Shown: positions 1-8,569 of the stretch, in pieces | Position numbering within the stretch: the first letter of the stretch is position 1 | Layout: the number at the start of each line of letters is the position of its first letter | Assembly (NCBI GenBank): GCA_019420505.1 | Contig: JAHZHC010000002.1 | Coordinates: forward strand, 117,035 to 181,034 | Direction: 5' to 3' | Source: Ruminococcus sp. | Lineage (GTDB): Bacteria; Bacillota; Clostridia; Oscillospirales; Ruminococcaceae | Length of the DNA: 64,000 nt | Translations under genes and position numbers: made by a program | Notes under the pieces: generated by a model | What the model saw: only the letters and a program-made list of their open reading frames with translations | Database searches by the model: none | What the model was told of the DNA's origin: nothing

Positions 1-393
1 TCCATCACAAATGAGAATATTGCATTTAATGCAGTCCTTGTTCTCATAGCCATCATAATTATACACCGGATAGGAATAAATTTCAACAGTTTTGCCTTTA
101 TATTTTGACAGATCAAACCCTTGTTCTTTTTGAAGTTCATTATATTTTTCATAAACATCATTAAATTCTTCGGGGATGATCACAACTCTGCAATCTTCGT
201 ATTCTTCGGCAGCGGTCCAGCCCATTTCCTTTATAAAGCTTTGTCTGTCGGATTCTGTTTTAAGCTCATATACCGCAGGATTTCCCAATTTATGAACAAT
301 CAGAAGCGCTACGGTTATTATTGCAAGAATAAGAACTATTATTCCTCCAAGAGCGGCAGTTGGTTTTTTTACTTTTATAGTTTTAATAAACAT
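1..393 (-). CDS. DUF4830-like membrane-anchored protein, 3' end cut off
   Basis: The gene runs off the left edge of the window. Reading from the ATG at 393 gives 131 residues without a stop: a short basic N-terminus, one hydrophobic segment (about residues 12-34, AALGGIIVLILAIITVALLI), then an extracytoplasmic-type domain with the pieces EMGW, VVIIPEEFNDVYEKYN, LQKEQGFDLSKYKGK and SYPVYNY. This series of motifs resembles the clostridial DUF4830 family of unknown function; that assignment is from memory. A GAAAGAGGGAA ribosome site lies just upstream of the ATG. It is divergent from the penicillin-binding protein gene. No function is claimed. Confidence 0.7.
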   Translation of the reverse strand, partial: MFIKTIKVKKPTAALGGIIVLILAIITVALLIVHKLGNPAVYELKTESDRQSFIKEMGWTAAEEYEDCRVVIIPEEFNDVYEKYNELQKEQGFDLSKYKGKTVEIYSYPVYNYDGYENKDCIKCNILICDG

Positions 394-512
394 CGGATTT
401 CCCTCTTTCAGTTGAATTTTGTACATATATATGTACGAGCAAACATGCTTAGAACAATGATGAAAAAAGGTTAATTCATGATATTTCGGGGAAAGATAAT
501 AGGAGATAAATT

Positions 513-2018
513 TTGCGGGGAAGTATTTATATGAAATCATTTTTAAATTCAAGAATAAAAGCTATAGCTGTTCTTATAACTGTTACCGCTGCCGTGTGCA
601 TAACACTGCTCTTTCATGTGCAGATCTATGCAGTGTATGCCGCATGGAAGACGCCCAGAACAGAAAGCATTACCCAACAGCTTATTCCTAAGAGAGGAAG
701 TATATTTGACTGTAAAGGCGAATTATTAGCAGGAACAGATGAAAATAATAAACGTTTTTATCCTCAGAATATCGCCTCTCATGTGTTGGGAGGAATAAGC
801 TCAGGCGGAAACGCTCAAAGCGGTATTGAACTGATACTTAATGATGAGCTTTCAGGAAAACCGGGAGAAAAAATTACCGAGTATCTAACCGTAAAGGATG
901 AAACAACAGTTAATAAAGAGCAGATAATTCCGGCTGAAAACGGTGAAAGCTGTACTCTTACCATTAATGCAAAATTGCAGAAGAAAACAGAAAATATACT
1001 AAAAAAAGCTATGGAGGAGAATGATAATTCTGAATACACGGTAAATCCTACATGCACAGCGGGAAGCATTGTCGTGCTGAATGCAAAAACCGGCGGTGTC
1101 TTAGCAATGGCGTCAGCTCCTGATTTTTCGTTGTATGAATTTACTGAAAATTATGATGCAATTTTAAATCAGGAGAATTCACCTTTATTGAATAGGTGTA
1201 CATCAGGTCTTTACCGTCCCGGATCCTGTATGAAAACTGTTACAGCCTATGCCGCACTTGCCGAAAAGGCTATTACGCCATCCAGCTTCTTTTTTTGTAA
1301 TGAAAGCTTTAACTTGTCGGGTATGAAGTTTTCATGTATGAGCAAGCATAGATTTACAAATGTAAAAAAAGCCTTGGAATTAAGCTGTAATATATTTTTT
1401 TATAAAACGGCTCAGCGTCTGGGTATTGAGAATCTGGAAAAATATCAGCGGCAATTTGGATTGGGCGAGGATTTGTATTTTGAATTGCCTTCTCCTTCCG
1501 GAATGCTGGCATCCCCCTCAACGCTTGAAGATTTAGGAATGCTTTGGACGGAAGGTCAGCTTATTCAGGCGGCAATCGGTCAGTCTGAAACACAGGTTAC
1601 ACCGCTTCAAATGGCGGTACAGGCAATGACTATAGGAAATAAAGGGCTAAGATTGAAGCCGTATATAATAGAATCTGTTACCGACAGCAAAGGTAATAAA
1701 ACCTATTCCGCTTCTGTAAAAACTCAAAAAAATATATTGGACTATTCAAATAATTTTGATACGGTAATAGAAGGAATGATTGCTTCAACAGTGTATACTG
1801 ATGGTGAATATTATCTTCCGTCACTGCCTGAAGCAACCGCAATAAAAACCGGAACGCCGCAGTCTCCCAGAGGTTATGACAGTGCAGTGATCGGTTTTTA
1901 TCCTGCTGATAATCCTGAAATTGCTTTTTCTGTTATGCTTGAAAGCGGAAGCAATGCAAAAAATACTGTAAAAACAATAATTGAAAGCTATCTTGAAACC
2001 AAAACCGAAAAAGACTGA
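513..2018 (+). CDS. Class B penicillin-binding protein (peptidoglycan transpeptidase)
   Basis: Membrane-anchored DD-transpeptidase that cross-links peptidoglycan. One N-terminal transmembrane helix (about residues 14-38) is followed by a short dimerisation-type region with PKRGSIFD, then a transpeptidase domain. The penicillin-binding triad is visible: SCMK (active Ser near residue 239), SCN (near 290) and KTGT (near 444). At 501 residues it is shorter than PBP2 or FtsI and lacks PASTA repeats, like the small PbpA/SpoVD-type class B enzymes of Clostridia. The TTG start at 513 has AGGAG seven bases upstream; an ATG at 531 with GGGGAAG is a second possibility and would remove six residues. It stands alone, with no division or elongation genes beside it, so its cellular role cannot be fixed. 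Confidence 0.9.
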   Translation: MRGSIYMKSFLNSRIKAIAVLITVTAAVCITLLFHVQIYAVYAAWKTPRTESITQQLIPKRGSIFDCKGELLAGTDENNKRFYPQNIASHVLGGISSGGNAQSGIELILNDELSGKPGEKITEYLTVKDETTVNKEQIIPAENGESCTLTINAKLQKKTENILKKAMEENDNSEYTVNPTCTAGSIVVLNAKTGGVLAMASAPDFSLYEFTENYDAILNQENSPLLNRCTSGLYRPGSCMKTVTAYAALAEKAITPSSFFFCNESFNLSGMKFSCMSKHRFTNVKKALELSCNIFFYKTAQRLGIENLEKYQRQFGLGEDLYFELPSPSGMLASPSTLEDLGMLWTEGQLIQAAIGQSETQVTPLQMAVQAMTIGNKGLRLKPYIIESVTDSKGNKTYSASVKTQKNILDYSNNFDTVIEGMIASTVYTDGEYYLPSLPEATAIKTGTPQSPRGYDSAVIGFYPADNPEIAFSVMLESGSNAKNTVKTIIESYLETKTEKD

Positions 2019-2139
2019 TATGTATTTGTGCCATGTTAACATATGATTATTTTTATCAGATCCAGTTGTGCAAAATTACTAAGAAATAAGTAATAATTTA
2101 ATGTGAATTAACAATTTTTATTTTTTTTTGAATTTTGCT

Positions 2140-2167
2140 TTGACAATTCTGAAATATGTGGTAAAAT
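2140..2167 (+). promoter_or_regulatory. Sigma-A-type promoter for mgsA
   Basis: TTGACA at 2140-2145, a 16-base spacer and TAAAAT at 2162-2167. Transcription from here would give a leader of about 110 bases before the mgsA start. Confidence 0.6.
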
Positions 2168-2179
2168 ATATATAGTGAT

Positions 2180-2262
2180 AACTGTCGGATTGATTTGTCT
2201 GATGAGACAAATAATTGTTTTATTTACGATTGATTTTTTGTTTTTAAGTTTTGCCGACGGTT
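2180..2262 (+). promoter_or_regulatory. Structured mgsA leader: nested stems ahead of the ribosome site
   Basis: AACTGTCGG (2180-2188) can pair with CCGACGGTT (2254-2262), with one G-U pair. It encloses a perfect 8-bp hairpin ATTTGTCT-gatg-AGACAAAT (2193-2212) and about 40 U-rich unpaired bases. The closing stem ends about ten bases before GGTTAGGAGG. There is no U-run terminator, so any control would act on translation or RNA stability. It matches no riboswitch class known to me. Confidence 0.45.
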
Positions 2263-2287
2263 AATATAAGGGTTAGGAGGAATTCAG

Positions 2288-2695
2288 GTGAATATAGCAT
2301 TAATTGCTCATGATAAGAAAAAGGAACTTCTGGTGCAGTTCTGTATTGCTTATTGCGGAGTTTTCAGTAAGCATAACCTATGTGCAACAGGTACAACAGG
2401 AAAGCTTGTCAGTGAAGCAACAGGCCTTAAAATAAATCGATATCTCAGCGGTTCTCAGGGCGGGGATCAGCAAATCGCAGCGAGAATTTCATGTAATGAA
2501 ATAGACTTGCTTTTGTTCTTCCGTGACCCGATTTCCGCAAAGCCTTATGAACCTAACGATGTGAATCTTTTAAGATTATGTGATGTTCATAATATACCCG
2601 TTGCAACAAATATAGCAACTGCAGAAGCGCTTATACATGCCCTTGAAAGAGGCGATCTTGACTGGAGAAATATTGTTAATCCGTCAGTATGGTAA
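2288..2695 (+). CDS. mgsA: Methylglyoxal synthase
   Basis: Converts dihydroxyacetone phosphate to methylglyoxal and phosphate, a glycolytic bypass used when phosphate is short or sugar phosphates build up. The 135-residue protein is a complete single-domain enzyme of the usual bacterial type: N-terminal IALIAHDKKK, phosphate-binding ATGTTGKL, the QGGDQQIAA segment, the catalytic FFRDP segment and C-terminal VHNIPVATNIATAEALI. It starts with GTG preceded by AGGAGG. The T-box leader of hisS begins immediately after its stop. It has its own promoter and an unusual structured leader. Confidence 0.95.
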   Translation: MNIALIAHDKKKELLVQFCIAYCGVFSKHNLCATGTTGKLVSEATGLKINRYLSGSQGGDQQIAARISCNEIDLLLFFRDPISAKPYEPNDVNLLRLCDVHNIPVATNIATAEALIHALERGDLDWRNIVNPSVW

Positions 2696-2942
2696 AAATA
2701 ATAAAATGCTTTGATGAGGAGAGTAAGGAATTTTTTGATTCATTCAGCGAGAACGGTACGGTGAAAGCGTTCTGAAACAGAATTCTTGAAGGACACCTCT
2801 GAGTACGCTGTTGATAAAGACAGTGCGTAGCCTCTGCGTTAAAGAGATGATGAGAAGCAGGAATTGCATTAATTTCTGTAAATAGGGTGGTATCACGATT
2901 ACGGTCGTCCCTTGTTAAAGGGACAGACCGTTTATTTTTTAT
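2696..2942 (+). promoter_or_regulatory. T-box leader, aspartate-type specifier
   Basis: tRNA-sensing riboswitch. The T-box core AGGGTGGTATCACG lies at 2884-2897 and is followed by the terminator ACGGTC-GTCCC / GGGAC-a-GACCGT with a U-run (about 2899-2942). In stem I, GAGGAGAGTAAGGAATT (about 2717-2733) pairs with AATTCTTGAA and CCTC on the 3' side. This leaves a specifier loop holding the AGTA/GAA loop-E-like elements and GGACA (2791-2795). By spacing from GAA and the following A, the specifier is GAC (Asp) at 2792-2794. The overlapping CAC (His) at 2794-2796 would sit partly in the stem. The downstream genes are hisS and aspS, consistent with either reading. Confidence 0.9.
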
Positions 2943-3111
2943 CAGTAATGCTCAATGATTATAAGCAAATTGATATAACAAAATCTATTCTATGATATAA
3001 TTTACCTCTTGTGTTTTCGTCTTTTAATCTGCGGACACTTAGGGTTATAATACGGGTGTTTAAATGATTGCTTTTAGCGCTGCCCATAAGATGAACGACG
3101 GGGCGCAGCCC

Positions 3112-3140
3112 TTGACGAATGTATGAAATTCGGTTATTAT
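3112..3140 (+). promoter_or_regulatory. Putative second promoter between the T-box and hisS
   Basis: TTGACG (3112-3117), a 17-base spacer and TATTAT (3135-3140) lie about 55 bases before the hisS ATG, downstream of the T-box terminator. An extended -10-like TGATATAAT also occurs at about 2991-2999. If used, either would let hisS-aspS escape T-box control. Confidence 0.5.
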
Positions 3141-3194
3141 ATAAGGAATAGCTGTATTTAAGTGATTTTGAAATATGAAAGGATTTGATATATA

Positions 3195-4529
3195 ATGGCA
3201 GCAGTAACGCAAAGACCAAAGGGAACTCAGGACGTAGTGCCGAATGAGGTGTATAAATGGCATACCGTAGAAGAAGTGGCAAGTGAAACTGCAAAACAGT
3301 TCGGCTTTAAGGAAATACGTATTCCTACCTTTGAGGATACAGGTCTTTTTGTGCGCTCGGTGGGGGATACAACCGATGTTGTGCAAAAGGAAATGTATAC
3401 TGTGTCTGCAACTGGGGACAGTACGTTTACACTTCGGCCTGAGGGTACGGCAGGTACTATTCGTGCTTTGATTGAAAATGGAGTTTTGAATGAGGGGTTT
3501 CCGCAGAAAGTATTTTATATTCTTTCATGCTTCCGTCATGAAAAGCCTCAGGCAGGCAGATTAAGAGAATTCCATCAGTTCGGCTGTGAAATGGCGGGAG
3601 CAGCAAATGCCCGTGCCGATGCGGACGTGATTTCATTGGCAAAAAGCGTTCTTGACAGATTGGGACTTAAAGGCATAGAGCTTAATATAAATTCAATCGG
3701 CTGCCCTAAATGCCGAGCAGAATATCATAAAGCGCTTAAAGAATACTTTGAGCAGTATAAGGATAACCTTTGTGAAACCTGTCAGGGCAGGCTTGAGAAA
3801 AATCCTATGAGAATCCTTGACTGCAAGTCTGCCGAGGATAAGGAAATCGCAATGAAAGCACCGATTATTCTTGATTATCTGTGCAGCGAGTGCAGCGAGC
3901 ATTTTGAACAGCTTAAAAATAATCTGAAATTAATGAATATAGACTATAAGATCAATCCGAGAATTGTAAGAGGTCTTGATTATTATACAAGAACAGTGTT
4001 TGAGTTTATAACAACCGATATCGGAGCACAGGGAACAGTCTGCGGCGGCGGAAGATATGACGGGCTTATTGAACAGCTTGGCGGAAAACCTACTCCTGCA
4101 TTGGGCTTCGGTATGGGGCTGGAAAGACTTATTTTGACCATGCAGAATCAGGGCTGTGATTTTATGGAGCCTGAAAAATGCAGCCTCTATATTGCGTCAA
4201 TGGGAGAAAAGGGTGAAAATAAGGCTGTTGAGCTTGTGAGAAAGCTTCGGGAAGAAGGCTTTTTTGCTGAATATGACCTGATAGGAAGAGGACTTAAGGC
4301 TCAGATGAAGTATGCCGATAAGATCGGAGCAGGCTTCGTTGTTGTGCTCGGAGATAATGAAATCGATTCAGGTACTGCAAAGCTTAAGAATATGAAAACT
4401 GGCGAACAGCTTGATATAACTCTCGGCGATGATTTCGTGCACACCTTCAGTAATATTTATTTTGCGGATATGATGTCAGATGAAAAGCTTAATTCATTAA
4501 TGGACGAGTTTTCAAAGGGAGAGATATAG
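3195..4529 (+). CDS. hisS: Histidyl-tRNA synthetase
   Basis: Class II synthetase charging tRNA-His. Motif 2 is FRHEKPQAGRLREFHQFGCE. The two histidine-specific signatures are RGLDYYTRTVFEF and the GGGRYDGL segment, and motif 3 is GFGMGLERLIL. A C-terminal anticodon-binding domain follows (about residues 335-425). At 444 residues it is slightly longer than typical, with an extra C-terminal tail after LGDDF. The start has AAAGGA upstream. A CxxC pair (CPKC, CETC) sits in the insertion domain. It is the first gene of hisS-orf164-aspS behind the T-box; the pairing of hisS with aspS is common in Bacillota. Confidence 0.96.
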   Translation: MAAVTQRPKGTQDVVPNEVYKWHTVEEVASETAKQFGFKEIRIPTFEDTGLFVRSVGDTTDVVQKEMYTVSATGDSTFTLRPEGTAGTIRALIENGVLNEGFPQKVFYILSCFRHEKPQAGRLREFHQFGCEMAGAANARADADVISLAKSVLDRLGLKGIELNINSIGCPKCRAEYHKALKEYFEQYKDNLCETCQGRLEKNPMRILDCKSAEDKEIAMKAPIILDYLCSECSEHFEQLKNNLKLMNIDYKINPRIVRGLDYYTRTVFEFITTDIGAQGTVCGGGRYDGLIEQLGGKPTPALGFGMGLERLILTMQNQGCDFMEPEKCSLYIASMGEKGENKAVELVRKLREEGFFAEYDLIGRGLKAQMKYADKIGAGFVVVLGDNEIDSGTAKLKNMKTGEQLDITLGDDFVHTFSNIYFADMMSDEKLNSLMDEFSKGEI

Positions 4530-4532
4530 GCA

Positions 4533-5027
4533 ATGTTTCTGATTTTACCTGTCAGCTATGAAGTGGAAACACCCCTTTCGCCAAAAAAAGCAGCAAGAAA
4601 ACTTGACCGTGAAATAACCGAACACCGTCCGACGCTTAATATAATGTCTAATGGCAGATTTATGAGAAACCATAGATTTGAATCCTGTTTTTACGGTTGC
4701 CGTACAGGACAGTATGATTTTCAGCTTTATCATCATACAGCAAAAAAACGTGACGGCGGCTCAACAGGCTTTTTCGGCAAAATAGAACAAACGGAAAACG
4801 GCAGTGTAATAAAAGGAAAGTTCAGGAAGCCTGTTTATACATATGTAATAGCTGCCCTTTGGACACTTATAACCTTGTTTTTATCATTGATACTTTTTGC
4901 AATTGGGGAGAAGATCGGCGCATTATGTATGCTTGGCGTGTTTCTTTTGGGTGTATTCATAATGTTTTGGGATAATAAAAAGCCTGTATTAAAAGCCTAT
5001 CTGGACAGCTTTAACAATCAGACTTAA
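4533..5027 (+). CDS. Hypothetical membrane protein between hisS and aspS
   Basis: 164 residues, starting three bases after hisS and so surely cotranscribed. The N-terminal ~100 residues are soluble, with many basic residues and Tyr/Phe (FLILPVSYEVETPLSPKKAARKLDREI, then a segment with two Cys in CFYGC). Two adjacent transmembrane helices follow (about 104-124 and 127-146), with a short cytoplasmic-type tail. I do not recognise the family. Codon use matches its neighbours. An N-terminal domain ahead of paired helices could be a small sensor or an envelope protein, but nothing in the sequence decides this. Confidence 0.8.
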   Translation: MFLILPVSYEVETPLSPKKAARKLDREITEHRPTLNIMSNGRFMRNHRFESCFYGCRTGQYDFQLYHHTAKKRDGGSTGFFGKIEQTENGSVIKGKFRKPVYTYVIAALWTLITLFLSLILFAIGEKIGALCMLGVFLLGVFIMFWDNKKPVLKAYLDSFNNQT

Positions 5028-5076
5028 GCGTTTTGCAATATAAATAACTACTATAATAGAAAAGGAAGTAATAAAA

Positions 5077-6843
5077 ATGAAACTTGACACAATGAAAGAC
5101 CTTCGCAGAACACATTATTGCGGAGAAGTGCCTGATGTTCCGCAGGAGGTTGTTGTCTGCGGCTTTGCCGACAGAGTAAGAGATATGGGAAATCTTATTT
5201 TCATTAACCTTCGTGACAGAACAGGTCTTGTCCAGCTTGCTTTTAACGATAATACCGATAAGTCCGTGTTTGAAAAAGCACAGCAGGTCAAAGGCGAGTA
5301 TGTTCTTATGGCAAAAGGACAGGTACGGAAGCGTGAAAGCGTTAATGCGAAGCTTAAAACAGGTGAAATTGAGATTGCTGTTACGGATCTGAGAATTCTC
5401 TCAAAAGCCGAAACAACGCCTTTTGAAGTAACAAATTCCGATAAAGTAAACGACGAGCTTAAATTGAAATACAGATATCTCGACCTTAGAAATCCGAAAT
5501 TGCAGAAAAATATGATAATGCGTCATAAAATTGCTCAGGTCACAAGAGAATATTTCTACGATAACGGATTTTTGGAGATTGAAACCCCTATGATGATGAA
5601 ATCAACTCCTGAGGGAGCAAGAGATTACCTTGTTCCGTCAAGAGTTCATGAGGGAAAGTTTTATGCCCTTCCCCAGTCACCTCAGATATATAAACAGCTT
5701 CTTATGGTTTCAGGATACGACAGATATATCCAGCTTGCAAGATGTTTCCGTGATGAGGACCTGAGAGCTGACAGACAGCCTGAATTCACCCAGATCGACT
5801 TGGAAATGTCTTTTGTGGATGCAGAAGATATTCAGAAATGCGTCGAAGGCTATATTCAGAAGCTGTTTAAGGATGTTATAGGAGCAGATGTCAAACTGCC
5901 GATAGAAAGAATAACCTTTGCCGATTCAATGAATCGCTTTGGTTCAGATAAGCCTGATACACGTTTCGGTATGGAAATTCAGGATATTACCGAGTCTGTC
6001 AAGAATATTGATTTTGTTGTGTTTAAATCTGCAATAGAACAAGGTGGATCTGTTCGTGCAATAAATGTGAAAAACGGTGCGTCAACATATACAAGAAAAG
6101 AAATTGATAAGCTGGTTGAACATGCTAAGGGAATCGGTGCTAAAGGCCTTGCTTATATCCGTTGGGCAGATGAGCCTAACTGTTCCTTCAAGAAATTTCT
6201 CGGTGATGGGGACTTAGAGAATATATGCAAAGCAGTAAATGCGGAAAAAGGCGATTTGGTTCTTATATGTGCAGATAAGAATAACGTTGTTCTCCCAACT
6301 CTCGGCGCATTAAGACTTATATGCGCTAAAAAGCTTGATGTAATTCCCGAGAGTCAGTATAATTTTGTTTGGATAACAGAAATGCCGTTCTTTGAAAAGG
6401 ATGAGGAAACAGGCGAGTGGGTTGCAATGCATCATCCGTTTACAATGCCTATGGAGGAATGTCTGGAATATCTTGATACCGATCAGGGAAATGTCCGTGC
6501 AAAGGCATGGGATCTGGTGCTGAACGGAACAGAGCTTTCAAGCGGTTCAATGAGAATCACCGATTATGAGCTTCAGCAGAAAATGTTTGAGGCGCTCGGT
6601 ATGACTGATGAGGAAATTGAAGCTAAGTTCGGATTTTTAGTTGACGCCTATCGTTACGCTGCACCGCCTCACGGAGGAATGGGAATAGGACTTGACAGAT
6701 TGGCAATGATTATGTGTAAGGCCGAAAGTCTGCGTGATGTAGTCGCATTTCCGAAGGTTCAGAATGCAAGCGAGCTTATGAGCGCTTGTCCATCTGAGGT
6801 CGAAAAAAAACAGCTTGATGAACTTCATATTAAAACTGTGTAA
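5077..6843 (+). CDS. aspS: Aspartyl-tRNA synthetase (bacterial type)
   Basis: Class II synthetase of the bacterial, GAD-domain-containing type. The N-terminal OB-fold binds the anticodon (about residues 15-105). Motif 2 is FRDEDLRADRQPEFTQIDLE. The GAD insertion follows (about 290-410, VVFKSAIEQGGSVRAI). Motif 3 is GMGIGLDRLAMIM near the C-terminus. Length 588 fits the family. The start has AAAGGAAG upstream. Last gene of the T-box-led unit, closed by an intrinsic terminator. Whether it charges only tRNA-Asp or also tRNA-Asn cannot be told from the sequence as read. Confidence 0.96.
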   Translation: MKLDTMKDLRRTHYCGEVPDVPQEVVVCGFADRVRDMGNLIFINLRDRTGLVQLAFNDNTDKSVFEKAQQVKGEYVLMAKGQVRKRESVNAKLKTGEIEIAVTDLRILSKAETTPFEVTNSDKVNDELKLKYRYLDLRNPKLQKNMIMRHKIAQVTREYFYDNGFLEIETPMMMKSTPEGARDYLVPSRVHEGKFYALPQSPQIYKQLLMVSGYDRYIQLARCFRDEDLRADRQPEFTQIDLEMSFVDAEDIQKCVEGYIQKLFKDVIGADVKLPIERITFADSMNRFGSDKPDTRFGMEIQDITESVKNIDFVVFKSAIEQGGSVRAINVKNGASTYTRKEIDKLVEHAKGIGAKGLAYIRWADEPNCSFKKFLGDGDLENICKAVNAEKGDLVLICADKNNVVLPTLGALRLICAKKLDVIPESQYNFVWITEMPFFEKDEETGEWVAMHHPFTMPMEECLEYLDTDQGNVRAKAWDLVLNGTELSSGSMRITDYELQQKMFEALGMTDEEIEAKFGFLVDAYRYAAPPHGGMGIGLDRLAMIMCKAESLRDVVAFPKVQNASELMSACPSEVEKKQLDELHIKTV

Positions 6844-6863
6844 AAATTTTAATGCTATAATAG

Positions 6864-6906
6864 ACTCTGACAATGCTTGTAAAAAGTAGTGTCAGAGTAT
6901 TTTTTA
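6864..6906 (+). terminator. Intrinsic terminator after aspS
   Basis: ACTCTGACA (6864-6872) and TGTCAGAGT (6890-6898) form a perfect 9-bp stem followed by ATTTTTTAT. Confidence 0.9.
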
Positions 6907-6979
6907 TGCTATTTACACAAAACTGTACAACAAAATATAACCAATTTAGACAAATTTATTTTAAATGCCCTGAAATATA

Positions 6980-7008
6980 TTGACAATAGATTAAGACAAT
7001 GGTACAAT
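6980..7008 (+). promoter_or_regulatory. Sigma-A promoter of the GH5 gene
   Basis: TTGACA (6980-6985), exactly 17 bases, TACAAT (7003-7008), about 45 bases before the start codon. Confidence 0.75.
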
Positions 7009-7052
7009 GAGTCCGCTAAATATTTGGCATAAAAATGAAAGGTGGTTTTATA

Positions 7053-8468
7053 ATGTTGAAAACAAAAAACAGAGCAATTTCCTTTATCACAGCTATGGTG
7101 CTGTGTCTTTCTGCAGTTTTATTCGTTAACTTCAATGCGTCTGCAGAAGAACCTGTTGGATTCCACGTAAGCGGAACAACAATTTTAGACGCAAACGGAA
7201 ATCCGTTTGTAATGAGAGGAATCAATGTTCCTCATGCATGGTATACTCAGAATACTTCCCAGTCATTGTCAGCAATTGCTGCAACAGGTGCTAATACTGT
7301 AAGAGTAGTATTGGGCGACGGCGATAAGTATAACAAGAACAGCGTAAGCGATGTTTCTAATGTTATAAACATGTGCAAGAATAATGGTCTTGTGTGTGTT
7401 CTTGAAGTTCACGATGCAACAGGAGAAGATTCAGTTTCATATCTGAACAATGCCGTAAACTATTGGAAAAATGCTGATATGGTAAAGCTTCTTAATGACA
7501 ACAGAGATTTTGTTATATTAAATATAGCAAATGAGTGGTATGGTTCATGGAGTGCATTTTCATGGAGATCCGGATATGTTTCAGCAATTCAGGCATTGAG
7601 AACTGCCGGAATTAAAAATATGCTTATGGTAGACGCAGCAGGCTGGGGACAGTATGTTGATTCTGTCAGAATAAGCGGAAAAACTGTAGCTGCTGCTGAT
7701 ACATTGCATAACACAATTTTCTCAATTCATATGTATGAAGAGGCAGGAAAAAATTCTTCAACAGTACAAAGCAATATTGATAAATGCCTTGGCATCGGAT
7801 ATCCTGTAGTTGTCGGCGAATTCGGCGATGACCATAAGGGCGCTGACGTTGATGAGCAGACTATCATGAGCTATTGTACACAAAAGAATGTCGGATATTT
7901 AGGCTGGTCATGGAAGGGTAACGGAAGCGGATTGGAATCCCTTGATATTTCCAACGACTGGGGCGGAACAAGCCTTACCACATGGGGCAATAAGCTTATA
8001 AACGGAACATACGGAATAAAGAATACTTCAGTAAAGTGTTCTGTTTATACAGGAGGAACAACAGATTCATCTTCAAGCGGTTCTGAAACACCGTCCGGCA
8101 ATTATATTACACTGTTCAACGGAACAGCGTCAGCTGCTGCATGGGAACAGGCAGTCAGCGTAATGACAGTTAAAAATACCGGCGGCACATTTGACGGAAG
8201 CAAAGTTACTTCAAACGGATATTTTTATGTGGAATATTCAGGAACACAGCCGGAATTGATCCTCCAGAGCTGGTCAGGCGGAGCTAACTGGGCAAAGGTT
8301 CAGCCATATGAAACAGGATCTGCCAACGGCCACACCTATGCAAAATATTCATATTCAAGCTGTGTATCAGCATTCGGCACAAATGATTTTGCAGGAAAGC
8401 TGGATAATGTGCACGTTGGCGCAACAAGCGGTTCTGTAACAGCTTATGTTCTCAGATATTATCAGTAA
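7053..8468 (+). CDS. Secreted GH5 beta-mannanase (subfamily 8-like) with C-terminal module
   Basis: Secreted endo-acting glycanase. A Sec signal peptide (about residues 1-32, ending near NASA-EE) precedes a GH5 domain starting GFHVSGTTILDANGNPFVMR, a run characteristic of GH5_8 bacterial mannanases. Catalytic residues are the acid/base Glu in NIANEWYG (about residue 161) and the nucleophile Glu in VVVGEFGDDH (about 256). After a Ser/Thr/Gly linker (TGGTTDSSSSGSETPSG) comes a C-terminal ~120-residue beta-rich module with many aromatic residues, probably carbohydrate-binding. There is no dockerin. Start: GGTGG lies seven bases before the ATG at 7053; the in-frame ATG at 7035 precedes that site and is rejected. 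It is monocistronic with its own promoter. Mannan is the likely substrate; cellulose or xyloglucan is less likely. Confidence 0.88.
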   Translation: MLKTKNRAISFITAMVLCLSAVLFVNFNASAEEPVGFHVSGTTILDANGNPFVMRGINVPHAWYTQNTSQSLSAIAATGANTVRVVLGDGDKYNKNSVSDVSNVINMCKNNGLVCVLEVHDATGEDSVSYLNNAVNYWKNADMVKLLNDNRDFVILNIANEWYGSWSAFSWRSGYVSAIQALRTAGIKNMLMVDAAGWGQYVDSVRISGKTVAAADTLHNTIFSIHMYEEAGKNSSTVQSNIDKCLGIGYPVVVGEFGDDHKGADVDEQTIMSYCTQKNVGYLGWSWKGNGSGLESLDISNDWGGTSLTTWGNKLINGTYGIKNTSVKCSVYTGGTTDSSSSGSETPSGNYITLFNGTASAAAWEQAVSVMTVKNTGGTFDGSKVTSNGYFYVEYSGTQPELILQSWSGGANWAKVQPYETGSANGHTYAKYSYSSCVSAFGTNDFAGKLDNVHVGATSGSVTAYVLRYYQ

Positions 8469-8501
8469 TAATTTTGTGTAAGCGTCAAATTTGTGTTTGC
8501 C

Positions 8502-8529
8502 TTGACTTTTTATTTTAATATGCTATACT
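8502..8529 (+). promoter_or_regulatory. Promoter of the DtxR/MntR-type regulator
   Basis: TTGACT (8502-8507), a 16-base spacer and TATACT (8524-8529), with the extended -10 TG at 8521-8522. No clear metal-box palindrome was seen. Confidence 0.6.
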
Positions 8530-8569
8530 TGTATTAAACATCAAAGCGGTAAAATAAGAGGTGAGTTTA

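Noticed and set aside
121..474. Plus-strand ORF of 117 codons at the left edge.
   Set aside because: It lies opposite the minus-strand DUF4830-like gene, which has a ribosome site, an N-terminal helix and a plausible domain; the plus-strand product is Phe/Tyr-rich low-complexity sequence.
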